Part shown: piece after piece, positions 7,354-13,476 of the stretch
Layout: every line of letters begins with the position of its first letter
Position numbering within the stretch: the stretch's first letter is position 1
NCBI GenBank assembly: GCA_030615855.1
Contig: JAUWYL010000028.1
Coordinates: 1 to 13,476 of the forward strand
Origin: a bacterium
GTDB taxonomy: Bacteria; UBP18; UBA7526
DNA length: 13,476 bases
Reading direction: 5' to 3'
The notes under the pieces: model-generated
Told to the model about the DNA's origin: nothing
The model's input: only the letters and a program-made list of their open reading frames with translations
Databases searched by the model: none
Position numbers and translations under genes: made by a program

Positions 7354-7408
7354 GAGGGTTATTAACAATTTTAACTGGTATTAACCTTTTTCTTAGCAAG
7401 GATAAATA

Positions 7409-8929
7409 ATGAGATATCGCTCAATGTTTCTGGCCATTCTCTCTGGAATTTTACTTATTTTTATCTTTCCTACTGTACTATTTGGCTATCACTTCCCCGA
7501 TTTAGGAATTTTAGCCTGGATAGCATTAGTCCCGCTCTTCTTAGCTATTAAAAATAAGAGCCCAAAGAACGCCTTCGGTCTGGGTCTCCTTGCTGGATTG
7601 GTAAGCTTCTCAATAATTCTTTACTGGATAAGGATTCTTTCTCCTCTAATCGGCCTTCTTATTTTAGCCTTTTACCTCGCTCTCTACATCGCCCTCTTCT
7701 GTTTTTTGTTTAATCTCTGTTTACGGTTTACGGTTTACGGTTTACGGTTTATTGTGGCTCCCTGTTTGTGGGTTGCCTTAGAATATCTCCGCTCCATTTT
7801 TCTATCCGGCTTTCCCTGGGCCCTCTTAGGACATAGCCAGTATCTAAACATACCTCTCATCCAGATTTCAGAGTTCACTGGAGCCTATGGAGTCTCATTT
7901 TTGATTGTCCTAGTGAATGCTACTATCGCCTATAGAATAGGCGAAGTCCAAAGTCCAAAGTCCAAAGTCAGAAAAATTCTTCCAATTGCAATAGTGGCAA
8001 TCATTGTGGGCGCTTGCTTTACTTATGGGAAATTGATGCTTCGTGCCTCACACCTCACACCTCGCACCTCAGAACTAAAAGTGGGTATTGTTCAGGGGAA
8101 TGTTGATTTAGAGGAGAAGTGGAGCGAAATTCTTCACGAAAAGGTCTTGGATACCCATATCAGATTGACAGAAGAAGTAGCAAAAGAAGAGCCAGAACTA
8201 ATTGTCTGGAGCGAGACCGCTACCGCTTCCTGTCTAAAACATGAGGAAGGGGATTTAGCCAAACTCTCAAATTTAGCGAAAAAATTAAAAAGCCATTTAC
8301 TCATCGGCTCTTTAGATCTGGCTACCCAGGGTGACTATTACAATAGTGCCTTTCTCATCTCTCCCCAAGGCAATATCGCCTATCAATATAATAAGGTCCA
8401 TCTGGTTCCCTTTGGAGAGGTTATTCCTCTAAGGAGACAGATTCCTCTTTTGGCCAGGTTGGTGGAGGGAATGGGGGGAGGAGGCTTTAGGGCAGGAGAG
8501 GAATTAACCATCTTTGATATAGATGGGAAGAGGTTCGGAGTACTAATCTGTTACGAGGGGCTCTTCGATAATCTGGTAAGAAAGTTTGTCAAAAAAGGTG
8601 CCGACTTTATGATTAACATTACCAATGATGCCTGGTATGAGAGAACGTCCGCTCCCTATCAGCACTTCTCATTTTCCATTTTCCGAGCCATAGAGAATAG
8701 GGTTCCCATTGTTCGGGCAGCAAATACCGGGGTCTCGGGATTTATCGATTCCTACGGAAGAATAAGAAAGGATTTAGACATCTTCATTGAAGGAACCCTG
8801 GTTGATAAGATTAGTCTGAAGAAACAGGAGACCTTCTACACCAGATTCGGCAACCTCTTCGCTTATCTCTGCCTAGGCCTAAGCGGCCTTCTCTTAATCG
8901 GGGCACTAATTAAGAAAAAGAGACATTAA
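7409..8929 (+). CDS. lnt: apolipoprotein N-acyltransferase
   Basis: Lnt adds the third acyl chain to the N-terminal Cys of lipoproteins in the inner membrane, the step before Lol sorting. The 506 residues (E. coli 512) comprise an N-terminal set of membrane helices, a nitrilase-like catalytic domain from about residue 220, and a final helix (LFAYLCLGLSGLLLIGALI) with a basic end. The triad is Glu269 (IVWSETAT), Lys329 (YNKVHLVPFGE) and Cys381 (LICYEG), matching E. coli E267, K335 and C387. NITNDAWYERTSAPYQH and RAIENRVPIVRAANTGVSG are the usual later motifs. AAGGA (7398-7402) lies six bases before the ATG. Three runs of heptamer tandem repeats lie inside the coding sequence, at about residues 104-115, 179-188 and 213-222, in loops and the linker before the catalytic domain. 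The gene appears intact despite them. Confidence 0.96.
   Translation: MRYRSMFLAILSGILLIFIFPTVLFGYHFPDLGILAWIALVPLFLAIKNKSPKNAFGLGLLAGLVSFSIILYWIRILSPLIGLLILAFYLALYIALFCFLFNLCLRFTVYGLRFIVAPCLWVALEYLRSIFLSGFPWALLGHSQYLNIPLIQISEFTGAYGVSFLIVLVNATIAYRIGEVQSPKSKVRKILPIAIVAIIVGACFTYGKLMLRASHLTPRTSELKVGIVQGNVDLEEKWSEILHEKVLDTHIRLTEEVAKEEPELIVWSETATASCLKHEEGDLAKLSNLAKKLKSHLLIGSLDLATQGDYYNSAFLISPQGNIAYQYNKVHLVPFGEVIPLRRQIPLLARLVEGMGGGGFRAGEELTIFDIDGKRFGVLICYEGLFDNLVRKFVKKGADFMINITNDAWYERTSAPYQHFSFSIFRAIENRVPIVRAANTGVSGFIDSYGRIRKDLDIFIEGTLVDKISLKKQETFYTRFGNLFAYLCLGLSGLLLIGALIKKKRH
7719..7751 (+). repeat. GTTTACG heptamer tandem repeat inside lnt
   Basis: Four exact GTTTACG units (7719-7746) plus GTTTA. 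They encode LRFTVYGLRF at about residues 105-114, between two membrane helices. The reading frame is kept. Confidence 0.9.
7944..7971 (+). repeat. AAGTCCA heptamer tandem repeat inside lnt
   Basis: Three exact AAGTCCA units (7944-7964) and a fourth, AAGTCAG. They encode the hydrophilic loop EVQSPKSKVRK between two membrane helices. Confidence 0.9.
8046..8073 (+). repeat. CCTCACA heptamer tandem repeat inside lnt
   Basis: Two exact CCTCACA units, then CCTCGCA and CCTCAGA. They encode ASHLTPRTSE, the linker between the last N-terminal membrane helix and the catalytic domain (which begins LKVGIVQGNVD). Confidence 0.88.
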
Positions 8930-8931
8930 AC

Positions 8932-8953
8932 CATTCGCGCGAATTGGCAAATG
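8932..8953 (+). repeat. palindromic intergenic repeat, copy 4 (diverged)
   Basis: CATTCGCGCGAATTGGCAAATG matches the shared core of copies 1-3 at 18 of 22 positions. ATTCGCGCGAAT (8934-8945) is itself a perfect 12-bp palindrome. It follows the lnt stop by two bases, again in an intergenic position and the same orientation. Confidence 0.65.
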
Positions 8954-8983
8954 TTGTAAACTAAAATAATTTGCGTTTATAGT
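8954..8983 (+). promoter_or_regulatory. possible promoter for prfB
   Basis: TTGTAA (8954-8959, four of six -35 bases) and TATAGT (8978-8983, five of six -10 bases) are 18 bp apart. Placement between the diverged palindrome and the prfB leader is reasonable. AT-rich sequence makes chance matches likely, so confidence is low. Confidence 0.35.
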
Positions 8984-9045
8984 ATCCGTGCTAATCCGTG
9001 TTTTTAAGCTCAAGCAGTAAGCGAAGCAAAGAAATCCGTGTCTAG
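8983..9045 (+). repeat. ATCCGTG short-period repeat, locus 3
   Basis: TATCCGTGCT and AATCCGTGTT (8983-9002) are followed by about 30 bp of unrelated sequence and then AAATCCGTGTCTAG (9032-9045). The last unit runs directly into the AGGGGGA (9044-9050) that serves as prfB ribosome binding site. It matches locus 1 apart from C for T in the central word. Confidence 0.75.
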
Positions 9046-9055
9046 GGGGAATGAA

Positions 9056-10148
9056 ATGATTGAAGAATTGACAAAAGAACTGGAGAGACTAAAAAAGGGA
9101 CTAGAAGAGATAAGGGGCTATCTTTGACTTAGATGAGTGTAGAAAAGAGATCGAAAGGTTAGAGAAGGAGACCCTGGTCCCGGACTTCTGGAAGGATAGG
9201 AAGAAGGCAGCCAGCACCACAAAGAGGTTAAATGCTCTAAAGACGAAACTCAACTCCTGGACGAAGTTGAAAGAGGATTATGAGGAGTTAGAGGTATATT
9301 TAGAGCTTCTAAAAGAGAAAGAGGATGAGAAGGTAATCAAAGAGGTTCAGGAAGGAATCTCTGAACTCTCTAAGGAGCTGGATAGCCTAAAACTAAAGAG
9401 CATGCTTAAGGAGGAAGAAGACCCCAATAACGCCATTCTCTTCATTCATGCTGGTGCCGGAGGAACGGAGTCCTGCGACTGGGCAAATATACTCTTGAGG
9501 ATGTATCTCAGATGGGTAGAGAGGAAGGGATACAGTTCCCAGATTCTCCATATTACTGGTGGAGAGGAGGCAGGAATAAGATCGGCAACCCTCCTCATCA
9601 GTGGCCTCTATGCCTATGGGTATCTTAAGGCGGAGAGCGGGGTCCATCGGTTAGTAAGAATCTCTCCCTTCGATGCCGCAAAGAGGAGGCATACCTCCTT
9701 CGCCTCTGTCTTTGCCTCTCCCGAGATCGATGAATCCATAGAGGTAGAGATTAAGGATGCTGATTTAAAAATAGATACCTATCGGGCAAGTGGGGCAGGA
9801 GGACAGCATGTCAATGTCACTGACTCCGCGGTAAGGATAACCCATCTTCCCACCGGGATTGTTGCCCAGTGCCAGAATGAGAGGTCGCAGCACCAGAATA
9901 AAGCAACCGCTTTAAAGATTCTACGTTCCCGACTATTCGAGTATTATCGAGAAAAAGAAAGGGAGAAATTGGCTGAGATTGAGAAGAAAAAGAAGAAGAT
10001 TGAGTGGGGCTCCCAGATCCGCTCCTATGTCTTACATCCCTATAGAATGGTCAAGGACCATCGGACAAACTTAGAGAAAGGAAATGTGGATAAGGTTCTG
10101 GATGGAGAGATAGATGAGTTCATAGAGGCCTACTTAACGCGTGCTTGA
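9056..10148 (+). CDS. prfB: peptide chain release factor 2, with programmed +1 frameshift
   Basis: RF2 releases finished proteins at UGA and UAA codons. Translation starts at ATG 9056 (AGGGGGA at 9044-9050, five bases upstream), reads 23 codons ending GYL and meets an in-frame TGA at 9125-9127. A +1 shift at CTT TGA C moves into the frame starting GAC 9126, giving a 363-residue protein (E. coli 365). This is the classic RF2 autoregulatory site: low RF2 makes the ribosome pause at UGA and slip. The internal Shine-Dalgarno-like element reads AGGGGC (9113-9118) three bases before CTT, against the common AGGGGG. The UGA-recognising tripeptide SPF is at residues 203-205 and the catalytic GGQ at 248-250 (E. 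coli 205-207 and 250-252). The TGA stop overlaps the -35 box of the lysS promoter. Confidence 0.97.
9113..9128 (+). promoter_or_regulatory. programmed +1 frameshift site of prfB
   Basis: The elements are AGGGGC (9113-9118), TAT, the slippery CTT (9122-9124), TGA (9125-9127) and the following C (9128). The ribosome is expected to slip from CTT to TTT so that GAC is read next. Only the shifted frame carries the SPF and GGQ motifs. Confidence 0.93.
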
Positions 10149-10174
10149 CATATAGAAGCAATATGTGATATGAT
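10145..10174 (+). promoter_or_regulatory. sigma70-type promoter for lysS
   Basis: TTGACA (10145-10150) is a perfect -35 box that overlaps the prfB stop codon. TATGAT (10169-10174) is a five-of-six -10 box after an 18-bp spacer. Transcription would begin near 10181, giving a leader of about 25 bases before lysS. This would let lysS (and perhaps lolCD) be expressed independently of the frameshift-regulated prfB. Confidence 0.7.
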
Positions 10175-10204
10175 AAAAATTCAAATAATTGACGTGAGGT
10201 AAAA

Positions 10205-11671
10205 GTGGAAGAATTCATTAAAGTGAGGCATGAGAAGCTCAAAAGGCTAAGAAAAGAGAAGATAGAACCCTATCCCCATAGGTATAAGATCACCTATAAG
10301 ACAAGAGAAATATTGGGGAAATATAAAAAACTAAAGATCGGGGAGGAAGTAAGGGGCTCCCAGGTTTCTTTGGCAGGAAGGATTATGAGTAAGAGGGGTC
10401 ATGGGAAGAGCGGATTTGCCCATATAATGGATGGCAGTGGCAAGATTCAAGTATATACCAAGTTCGATGTTGTGGGGGAAAAGAAATATGGCCTCTATAA
10501 GAAGCTCGATATCGGGGACTTCATCGGAGTTGAAGGTAGAATATTTAAGACCAAAACTGGGGAGATAACTGTCCTAGTTGAAGATTTTACCCTTTTGGCA
10601 AAGTCTCTGAGGCCCCTACCAGAGAAATGGCACGGATTAAAAGACGTGGAAATAAGGTTCAGGCAGAGATACATTGATCTAATCATGAATCCCGAAGTCA
10701 AGGAGACCTTTCTGCGAAGATCACGGATCACGTCTTTAATAAGAAAGTTTTTAGATAAAAAGGATTTCCTGGAGATTGAGACCCCCATGATGCAGCCCAT
10801 CCCCGGAGGAGCAGCCGCTACACCATTTGTTACCCACCATAAAGCGTTGCACCGAGATCTATACCTGAGGATTGCCCCTGAACTCTACTTGAAGAGATTG
10901 ATTGTGGGCGGGATGGAGAGGGTCTATGAGATAAATAGGAACTTCAGAAATGAGGGAATCTCTACCAGGCATAATCCAGAGTTCACCATGCTCGAGTTAT
11001 ACCAGGCCTACGCTGATTATGAGGACTTAATGGAATTGACAACTGAACTAATCGCCGAGATAGCCAAAGAGGTCTTAGGGACCCTGAAGATAGAGTATCA
11101 GGGAAAGAAGATAGATCTGAAGACCCCCTGGAAAAGACTTACTTTAAAAAGCGCCATAAAGAAATACACCAAACTCGATATCGATAAAACGAAGAATATT
11201 AAGAAAGAAGCGAAGAAGTTAGGGTTGAAAATTGAGGAAGACTTGGCCGATACCCAGGTGATAGATCATATCTTCAAGGAGTTTGTGGAACCCCGGCTCA
11301 TCCAACCCATGTTCATCACTGACTACCCTAGAGAATTGTCTCCCTTAGCAAAGGCGAAGAAGAATAACCCTAATTTGGCAGAGAGGTTTGAACTCTTCAT
11401 TGGGACTTTGGAACTAGCCAATGCCTACTCGGAATTAAATGACCCTATTCTCCAGAGGGAGAGATTGAAGGAGCAGCTGGCCCTAAGATGGGCGGGTTCT
11501 GAAGATGCCCATATGATGGACGAAGACTTCTTGAGGGCCCTGGAGTATGGTATGCCTCCCTGTGCGGGATTGGGAATTGGGATCGATAGATTGGTTATGC
11601 TCCTAACCGACTCTCCCTCCATTAGGGATGTTATTTTATTCCCCCATATGAAACCAGAGAAACAGCAATGA
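10205..11671 (+). CDS. lysS: lysyl-tRNA synthetase, class II
   Basis: It charges tRNA-Lys with lysine using ATP. The 488 residues match the usual bacterial class II length (about 490-505). An N-terminal helix (RHEKLKRLRKEKIEPYPHRY) leads into the OB-fold anticodon-binding domain (about 50-140: VSLAGRIMSKRGHGKSGFAHIMDGSGKIQVY, GDFIGVEGRIFKTKTGEITV). The catalytic core carries FLEIETPMMQPIPGGAAATPF, motif 2 FRNEGISTRHNPEFTMLE (from 247), PRELSPLAK, ELANAYSELNDP and motif 3 GIGIDR (457-462). GTG 10205 is used as start, with GAGGT (10196-10200) four bases upstream, a slightly short spacing. It has its own promoter overlapping the prfB end and is followed by a repeat-filled gap before the Lol genes. 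Confidence 0.97.
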   Translation: MEEFIKVRHEKLKRLRKEKIEPYPHRYKITYKTREILGKYKKLKIGEEVRGSQVSLAGRIMSKRGHGKSGFAHIMDGSGKIQVYTKFDVVGEKKYGLYKKLDIGDFIGVEGRIFKTKTGEITVLVEDFTLLAKSLRPLPEKWHGLKDVEIRFRQRYIDLIMNPEVKETFLRRSRITSLIRKFLDKKDFLEIETPMMQPIPGGAAATPFVTHHKALHRDLYLRIAPELYLKRLIVGGMERVYEINRNFRNEGISTRHNPEFTMLELYQAYADYEDLMELTTELIAEIAKEVLGTLKIEYQGKKIDLKTPWKRLTLKSAIKKYTKLDIDKTKNIKKEAKKLGLKIEEDLADTQVIDHIFKEFVEPRLIQPMFITDYPRELSPLAKAKKNNPNLAERFELFIGTLELANAYSELNDPILQRERLKEQLALRWAGSEDAHMMDEDFLRALEYGMPPCAGLGIGIDRLVMLLTDSPSIRDVILFPHMKPEKQQ

Positions 11672-11866
11672 AAAATGTAAAATGCAAAATTAGCAATGCA
11701 AAATTAAAAGTAATAACCAATCACCAAGAAACAAGATACAAACAATACTCAATAACCAATCAGCAATAACCAAGCTGTTTGAATATTGGAATTTTGAATT
11801 TGGAATTTGTTTGGTTATTGTTTCTTGTATCTTGTAACTTGTCAACTTTTTACTTTAGGACTGAGG
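11672..11866 (+). repeat. degenerate heptamer-type repeat region between lysS and lolC
   Basis: No gene is seen in these 195 bases. AATGCAAAATTA occurs at 11681-11692 and 11695-11706, 14 bp apart. AATAACCAATCA occurs at 11712-11723 and 11751-11762. The right side holds heptamers of the form TTGTNNC (11818-11838). The two halves are in part inverted: ACAAGATACAA (11731-11741) with TTGTATCTTGT (11825-11835), and CAATAACCAA (11750-11759 or 11764-11773) with TTGGTTATTG (11811-11820). The pairs nest, so a long imperfect hairpin is possible in the lolC leader. No strong promoter or terminator could be picked out from the AT-rich background. Confidence 0.75.
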
Positions 11867-13087
11867 ATGCATTATCCACTTTTTATTGCTTTGAGATATT
11901 TAAAGGGAGGAAAGGGAAGCCCTTTCCTCTCAGTCATTACTTTAATCTCTATCGGGGGAGTAACCTTAGGGGTGGCTGCTCTAATCATTACCCTATCGGT
12001 AATGAACGGTTTCCATGAGGACCTGAGGGATAAGATTGTAGGGACCAATGCCCATATTGTCATCTTAAAAGAGGGCTCGGAGGGTTTGAGCAATTATAGG
12101 GAACTGGGAAAACGGGTGGAAGGAATGGAGCATGTCCTGACCACCTCTCCCTTTATCTTTGGCCAGGCCATGATAAGATCCTCCCAAAGTTCGCTGGGGG
12201 TTGTGATAAGGGGAATAGATATAGATAAAGAGACTGAGGTAACAGACCTCGATAAAAATATCATAAAGGGAAACTTGAAGGATTTTGGCCCAGATAGCCT
12301 CATCTTGGGTAAGGAGTTGGCCATGAGTCTGGGAGCGGATGTTGGCGAACGGGTGAGGGTCATATCCCCTAAGGGAATTGCGACGCCCATAGGCATGAAG
12401 CCCAGATTCAAGAGCTTTAAAGTGATAGGAATATTCGATACCGGAATGTATGAGTATGACTCAACCCTAGCCTATGTAACATTGGATAGCGCTCGGGAAC
12501 TATTCAGAATGGGGGAAGTAGTCACCGGGCTCCAGGTGAAGATAGACGATATCTACCAGGCAAGTAAGATGGATAAAAGAATCCAGAAGGAATTAGACTA
12601 TCCCTACTGGGTGAGGAACTGGATGGAACTCAATAGCAACCTCTTCGCTGCCCTAAGGATGGAGAAGATCACCATGACAGTTATTTTAGTTCTCATTATC
12701 CTGGTTGCTGCTTTCAACATCGCCAGTACCCTGATCATGAAGGTCATCAGGAAGACGAAGGAGATCGGCATATTGAAAGCCATGGGTGCCCAACGTAAGA
12801 GTATTATGTCCATCTTCATCATGGAGGGATTGATCATTGGTCTTATGGGAACCCTTCTGGGAACATTCATCGGCTCTTTAATCTGTTTCCTGCAGGATAA
12901 GTACCATTTCGTTAAATTACCGGGAGGGGGAGAGGTCTATTATATAAGTATCCTCCCCATCTCTATGAAGGGAGGCGATATCCTCCTTATTATCTTAGCA
13001 ACTATCGGGATAAGTCTATTGGCAACCATCTATCCTGCCTGGCGGGGAGCGAGACTAGACCCAGTGGAGGCCATTCGCTACGAATAG
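11867..13087 (+). CDS. lolC: lipoprotein-releasing ABC transporter permease, LolC/LolE family
   Basis: LolC/E proteins form the membrane part of the LolCDE complex that pulls mature lipoproteins from the inner membrane and passes them to LolA. This 406-residue protein has the family layout. The N-terminus is HYPLFIALRYLKGGKGSPFLSVI. The first helix is ISIGGVTLGVAALIITLSVMNGF, ending in the motif FHEDLRDKIVGTNAHI. A periplasmic domain lies at about 55-265. Three C-terminal helices follow: MTVILVLIILVAAFNIAS, IFIMEGLIIGLMGTLLGTFIGSL and LLIILATIGISLLATIYP. Between them is the FtsX-type coupling segment KTKEIGILKAMGA, and the protein ends WRGARLDPVEAIRYE. ATG 11867 is chosen because AGGA (11857-11860) lies six bases upstream and the family N-terminus begins there; the 20 extra codons upstream are translated heptamer repeat. 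Whether a separate LolE exists cannot be told here. Confidence 0.94.
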   Translation: MHYPLFIALRYLKGGKGSPFLSVITLISIGGVTLGVAALIITLSVMNGFHEDLRDKIVGTNAHIVILKEGSEGLSNYRELGKRVEGMEHVLTTSPFIFGQAMIRSSQSSLGVVIRGIDIDKETEVTDLDKNIIKGNLKDFGPDSLILGKELAMSLGADVGERVRVISPKGIATPIGMKPRFKSFKVIGIFDTGMYEYDSTLAYVTLDSARELFRMGEVVTGLQVKIDDIYQASKMDKRIQKELDYPYWVRNWMELNSNLFAALRMEKITMTVILVLIILVAAFNIASTLIMKVIRKTKEIGILKAMGAQRKSIMSIFIMEGLIIGLMGTLLGTFIGSLICFLQDKYHFVKLPGGGEVYYISILPISMKGGDILLIILATIGISLLATIYPAWRGARLDPVEAIRYE

Positions 13088-13355
13088 GGGAAACGGAGAA
13101 TTGGAGAAACGGGGAAAGGGAGAAAGTGGGCAGGTAGGCAGCGATCGGTAAACGGTGGCCGGCTATGGAGAACAGAGATCGGTTATTAGAAAACCGAAAT
13201 CAGTAAAGAGAATGGAAAACGGAAAACAGTTTTCCAATTTCTGATTTCACTGCTGTTTTCAGATTTCTGCCAACTGTTTTCAGATTTCGTTACAGTTTTT
13301 CTTAAGACGAAACGAACTGCGTAACTAAACAACGAATAATGAGGAACAAAAAAGT
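13088..13355 (+). repeat. degenerate repeat region between lolC and lolD, with large imperfect hairpin
   Basis: No gene is seen in these 268 bases. The first 35 bases are purine-rich units such as GGAGAA and GGGGAAA with a 7-8 bp period. An imperfect hairpin spans 13196-13248: GAAATCAG (13196-13203) pairs with CTGATTTC (13241-13248), and TGGAAAAC (13213-13220) pairs with GTTTTCCA (13229-13236). CTGTTTTCAGATTTC is repeated exactly at 13253-13267 and 13274-13288, a 21-bp (three-heptamer) period. The hairpin lacks a clean T-run directly after it, so I do not call a terminator. Confidence 0.7.
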
Positions 13356-13476
13356 ATGGATGATATTATTGTAGCCGAAAATTTATATAAGACCTATTAC
13401 CAAGATGGTCAGGCTGTCCCAGTTTTAAAAGGAGTAAATCTTAAAGTAAAGAAGGAGGAGATTATATCTATCGTTG
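13356..13476 (+). CDS. lolD: lipoprotein-releasing ABC transporter ATPase LolD, 3'-truncated by the window edge
   Basis: Only the first 40 codons are visible: MDDIIVAENLYKTYYQDGQA, then VPVLKGVNLKVKKEEIISIV. This is the standard start of MacB/LolD-type ABC ATPases (xxxLxKxYxxGxxxVxVLKGVxLxVxxGExxxIVG), with the A-loop aromatic in KTYY; the Walker A that would follow is beyond the end. The position after a LolC/E permease makes LolD the most likely assignment over MacB or FtsE. GAGGA (13341-13345) lies ten bases before the ATG. It would power lipoprotein release in complex with the upstream permease. Confidence 0.88.
   Translation, partial: MDDIIVAENLYKTYYQDGQAVPVLKGVNLKVKKEEIISIV

Noticed and set aside
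7719-7751. Tandem repeats as a CRISPR array.
   Set aside because: Units are 7 bp with no unique spacers and lie within a coding gene.
9051-9058. ATG 9051 as the prfB start.
   Set aside because: That frame stops after two codons (ATG AAA TGA); ATG 9056 is in the RF2 frame with good spacing.
9056-9127. prfB looks broken by an early TGA.
   Set aside because: The CTT TGA C context with an upstream AGGGG element is the standard programmed +1 site, and the shifted frame is complete with SPF and GGQ at the expected residues.
11807-11866. Longer N-terminus for the LolC/E protein.
   Set aside because: The extra 20 codons are translated heptamer repeat; the family N-terminus and the AGGA site fit ATG 11867.
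13074-13087. CATTCGCTACGAAT resembles the palindromic repeat.
   Set aside because: It encodes the conserved AIRYE end of the LolC/E protein and lacks the rest of the core.
13196-13248. Hairpin after lolC as a rho-independent terminator.
   Set aside because: The stem is AT-rich and imperfect and is not followed directly by a T-run.

Overview
The window is a gene-dense stretch (about 13.5 kb) in which every recognisable gene lies on the + strand. It comes from a diderm bacterium: it carries lnt (apolipoprotein N-acyltransferase), a LolC/E-type permease and the start of a LolD-type ATPase, which make sense only with an outer membrane. The autoregulatory frameshift in prfB implies that UGA is read as stop (standard code). 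By eye the base composition is moderately AT-rich. The gene order and the secreted TPR/metallopeptidase-like protein suggest an uncultivated lineage such as Omnitrophota, but that assignment is inference and weak.

Left part (1-1560): the 3' end of uvrC, followed with an 8-bp overlap by a 93-residue O6-alkylguanine-DNA alkyltransferase domain protein. UvrC stops shortly after its RNase H-like nuclease domain and lacks the usual C-terminal helix-hairpin-helix pair. Together they look like a nucleotide-excision plus direct-reversal repair unit.

Second part (1561-4134): a good sigma70-type promoter, a palindromic repeat, a short-period repeat, and then an unrecognised 36-codon ORF with a strong Shine-Dalgarno sequence. 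Its stop overlaps the start of an ArsR-family regulator gene. The ends of this small ORF are a perfect 14-bp inverted repeat whose right arm covers the regulator's ribosome binding site and start codon. This looks like translational coupling or leader-peptide control. Next is a large exported protein with TPRs, an HEWLH motif and a C-terminal beta-sandwich-like region.

Central and right part (4135-13476): secA, a VanZ-family membrane protein, lnt, prfB (with programmed +1 frameshift), lysS, a lolC/E permease gene and the start of lolD. SecA exports prolipoproteins, Lnt finishes their acylation and LolCD releases them towards the outer membrane, so much of this half serves the envelope. prfB and lysS are translation genes.

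The spaces between genes are unusually repeat-rich. One family is a palindrome built on CATTCG/CGAATG (three near-identical copies and one diverged). A second is an ATCYGTG short-period repeat (three loci, one of which supplies the start codon of the VanZ gene). A third type is runs of heptamers, three of which lie inside the lnt reading frame, with degenerate versions in the gaps either side of lolC.
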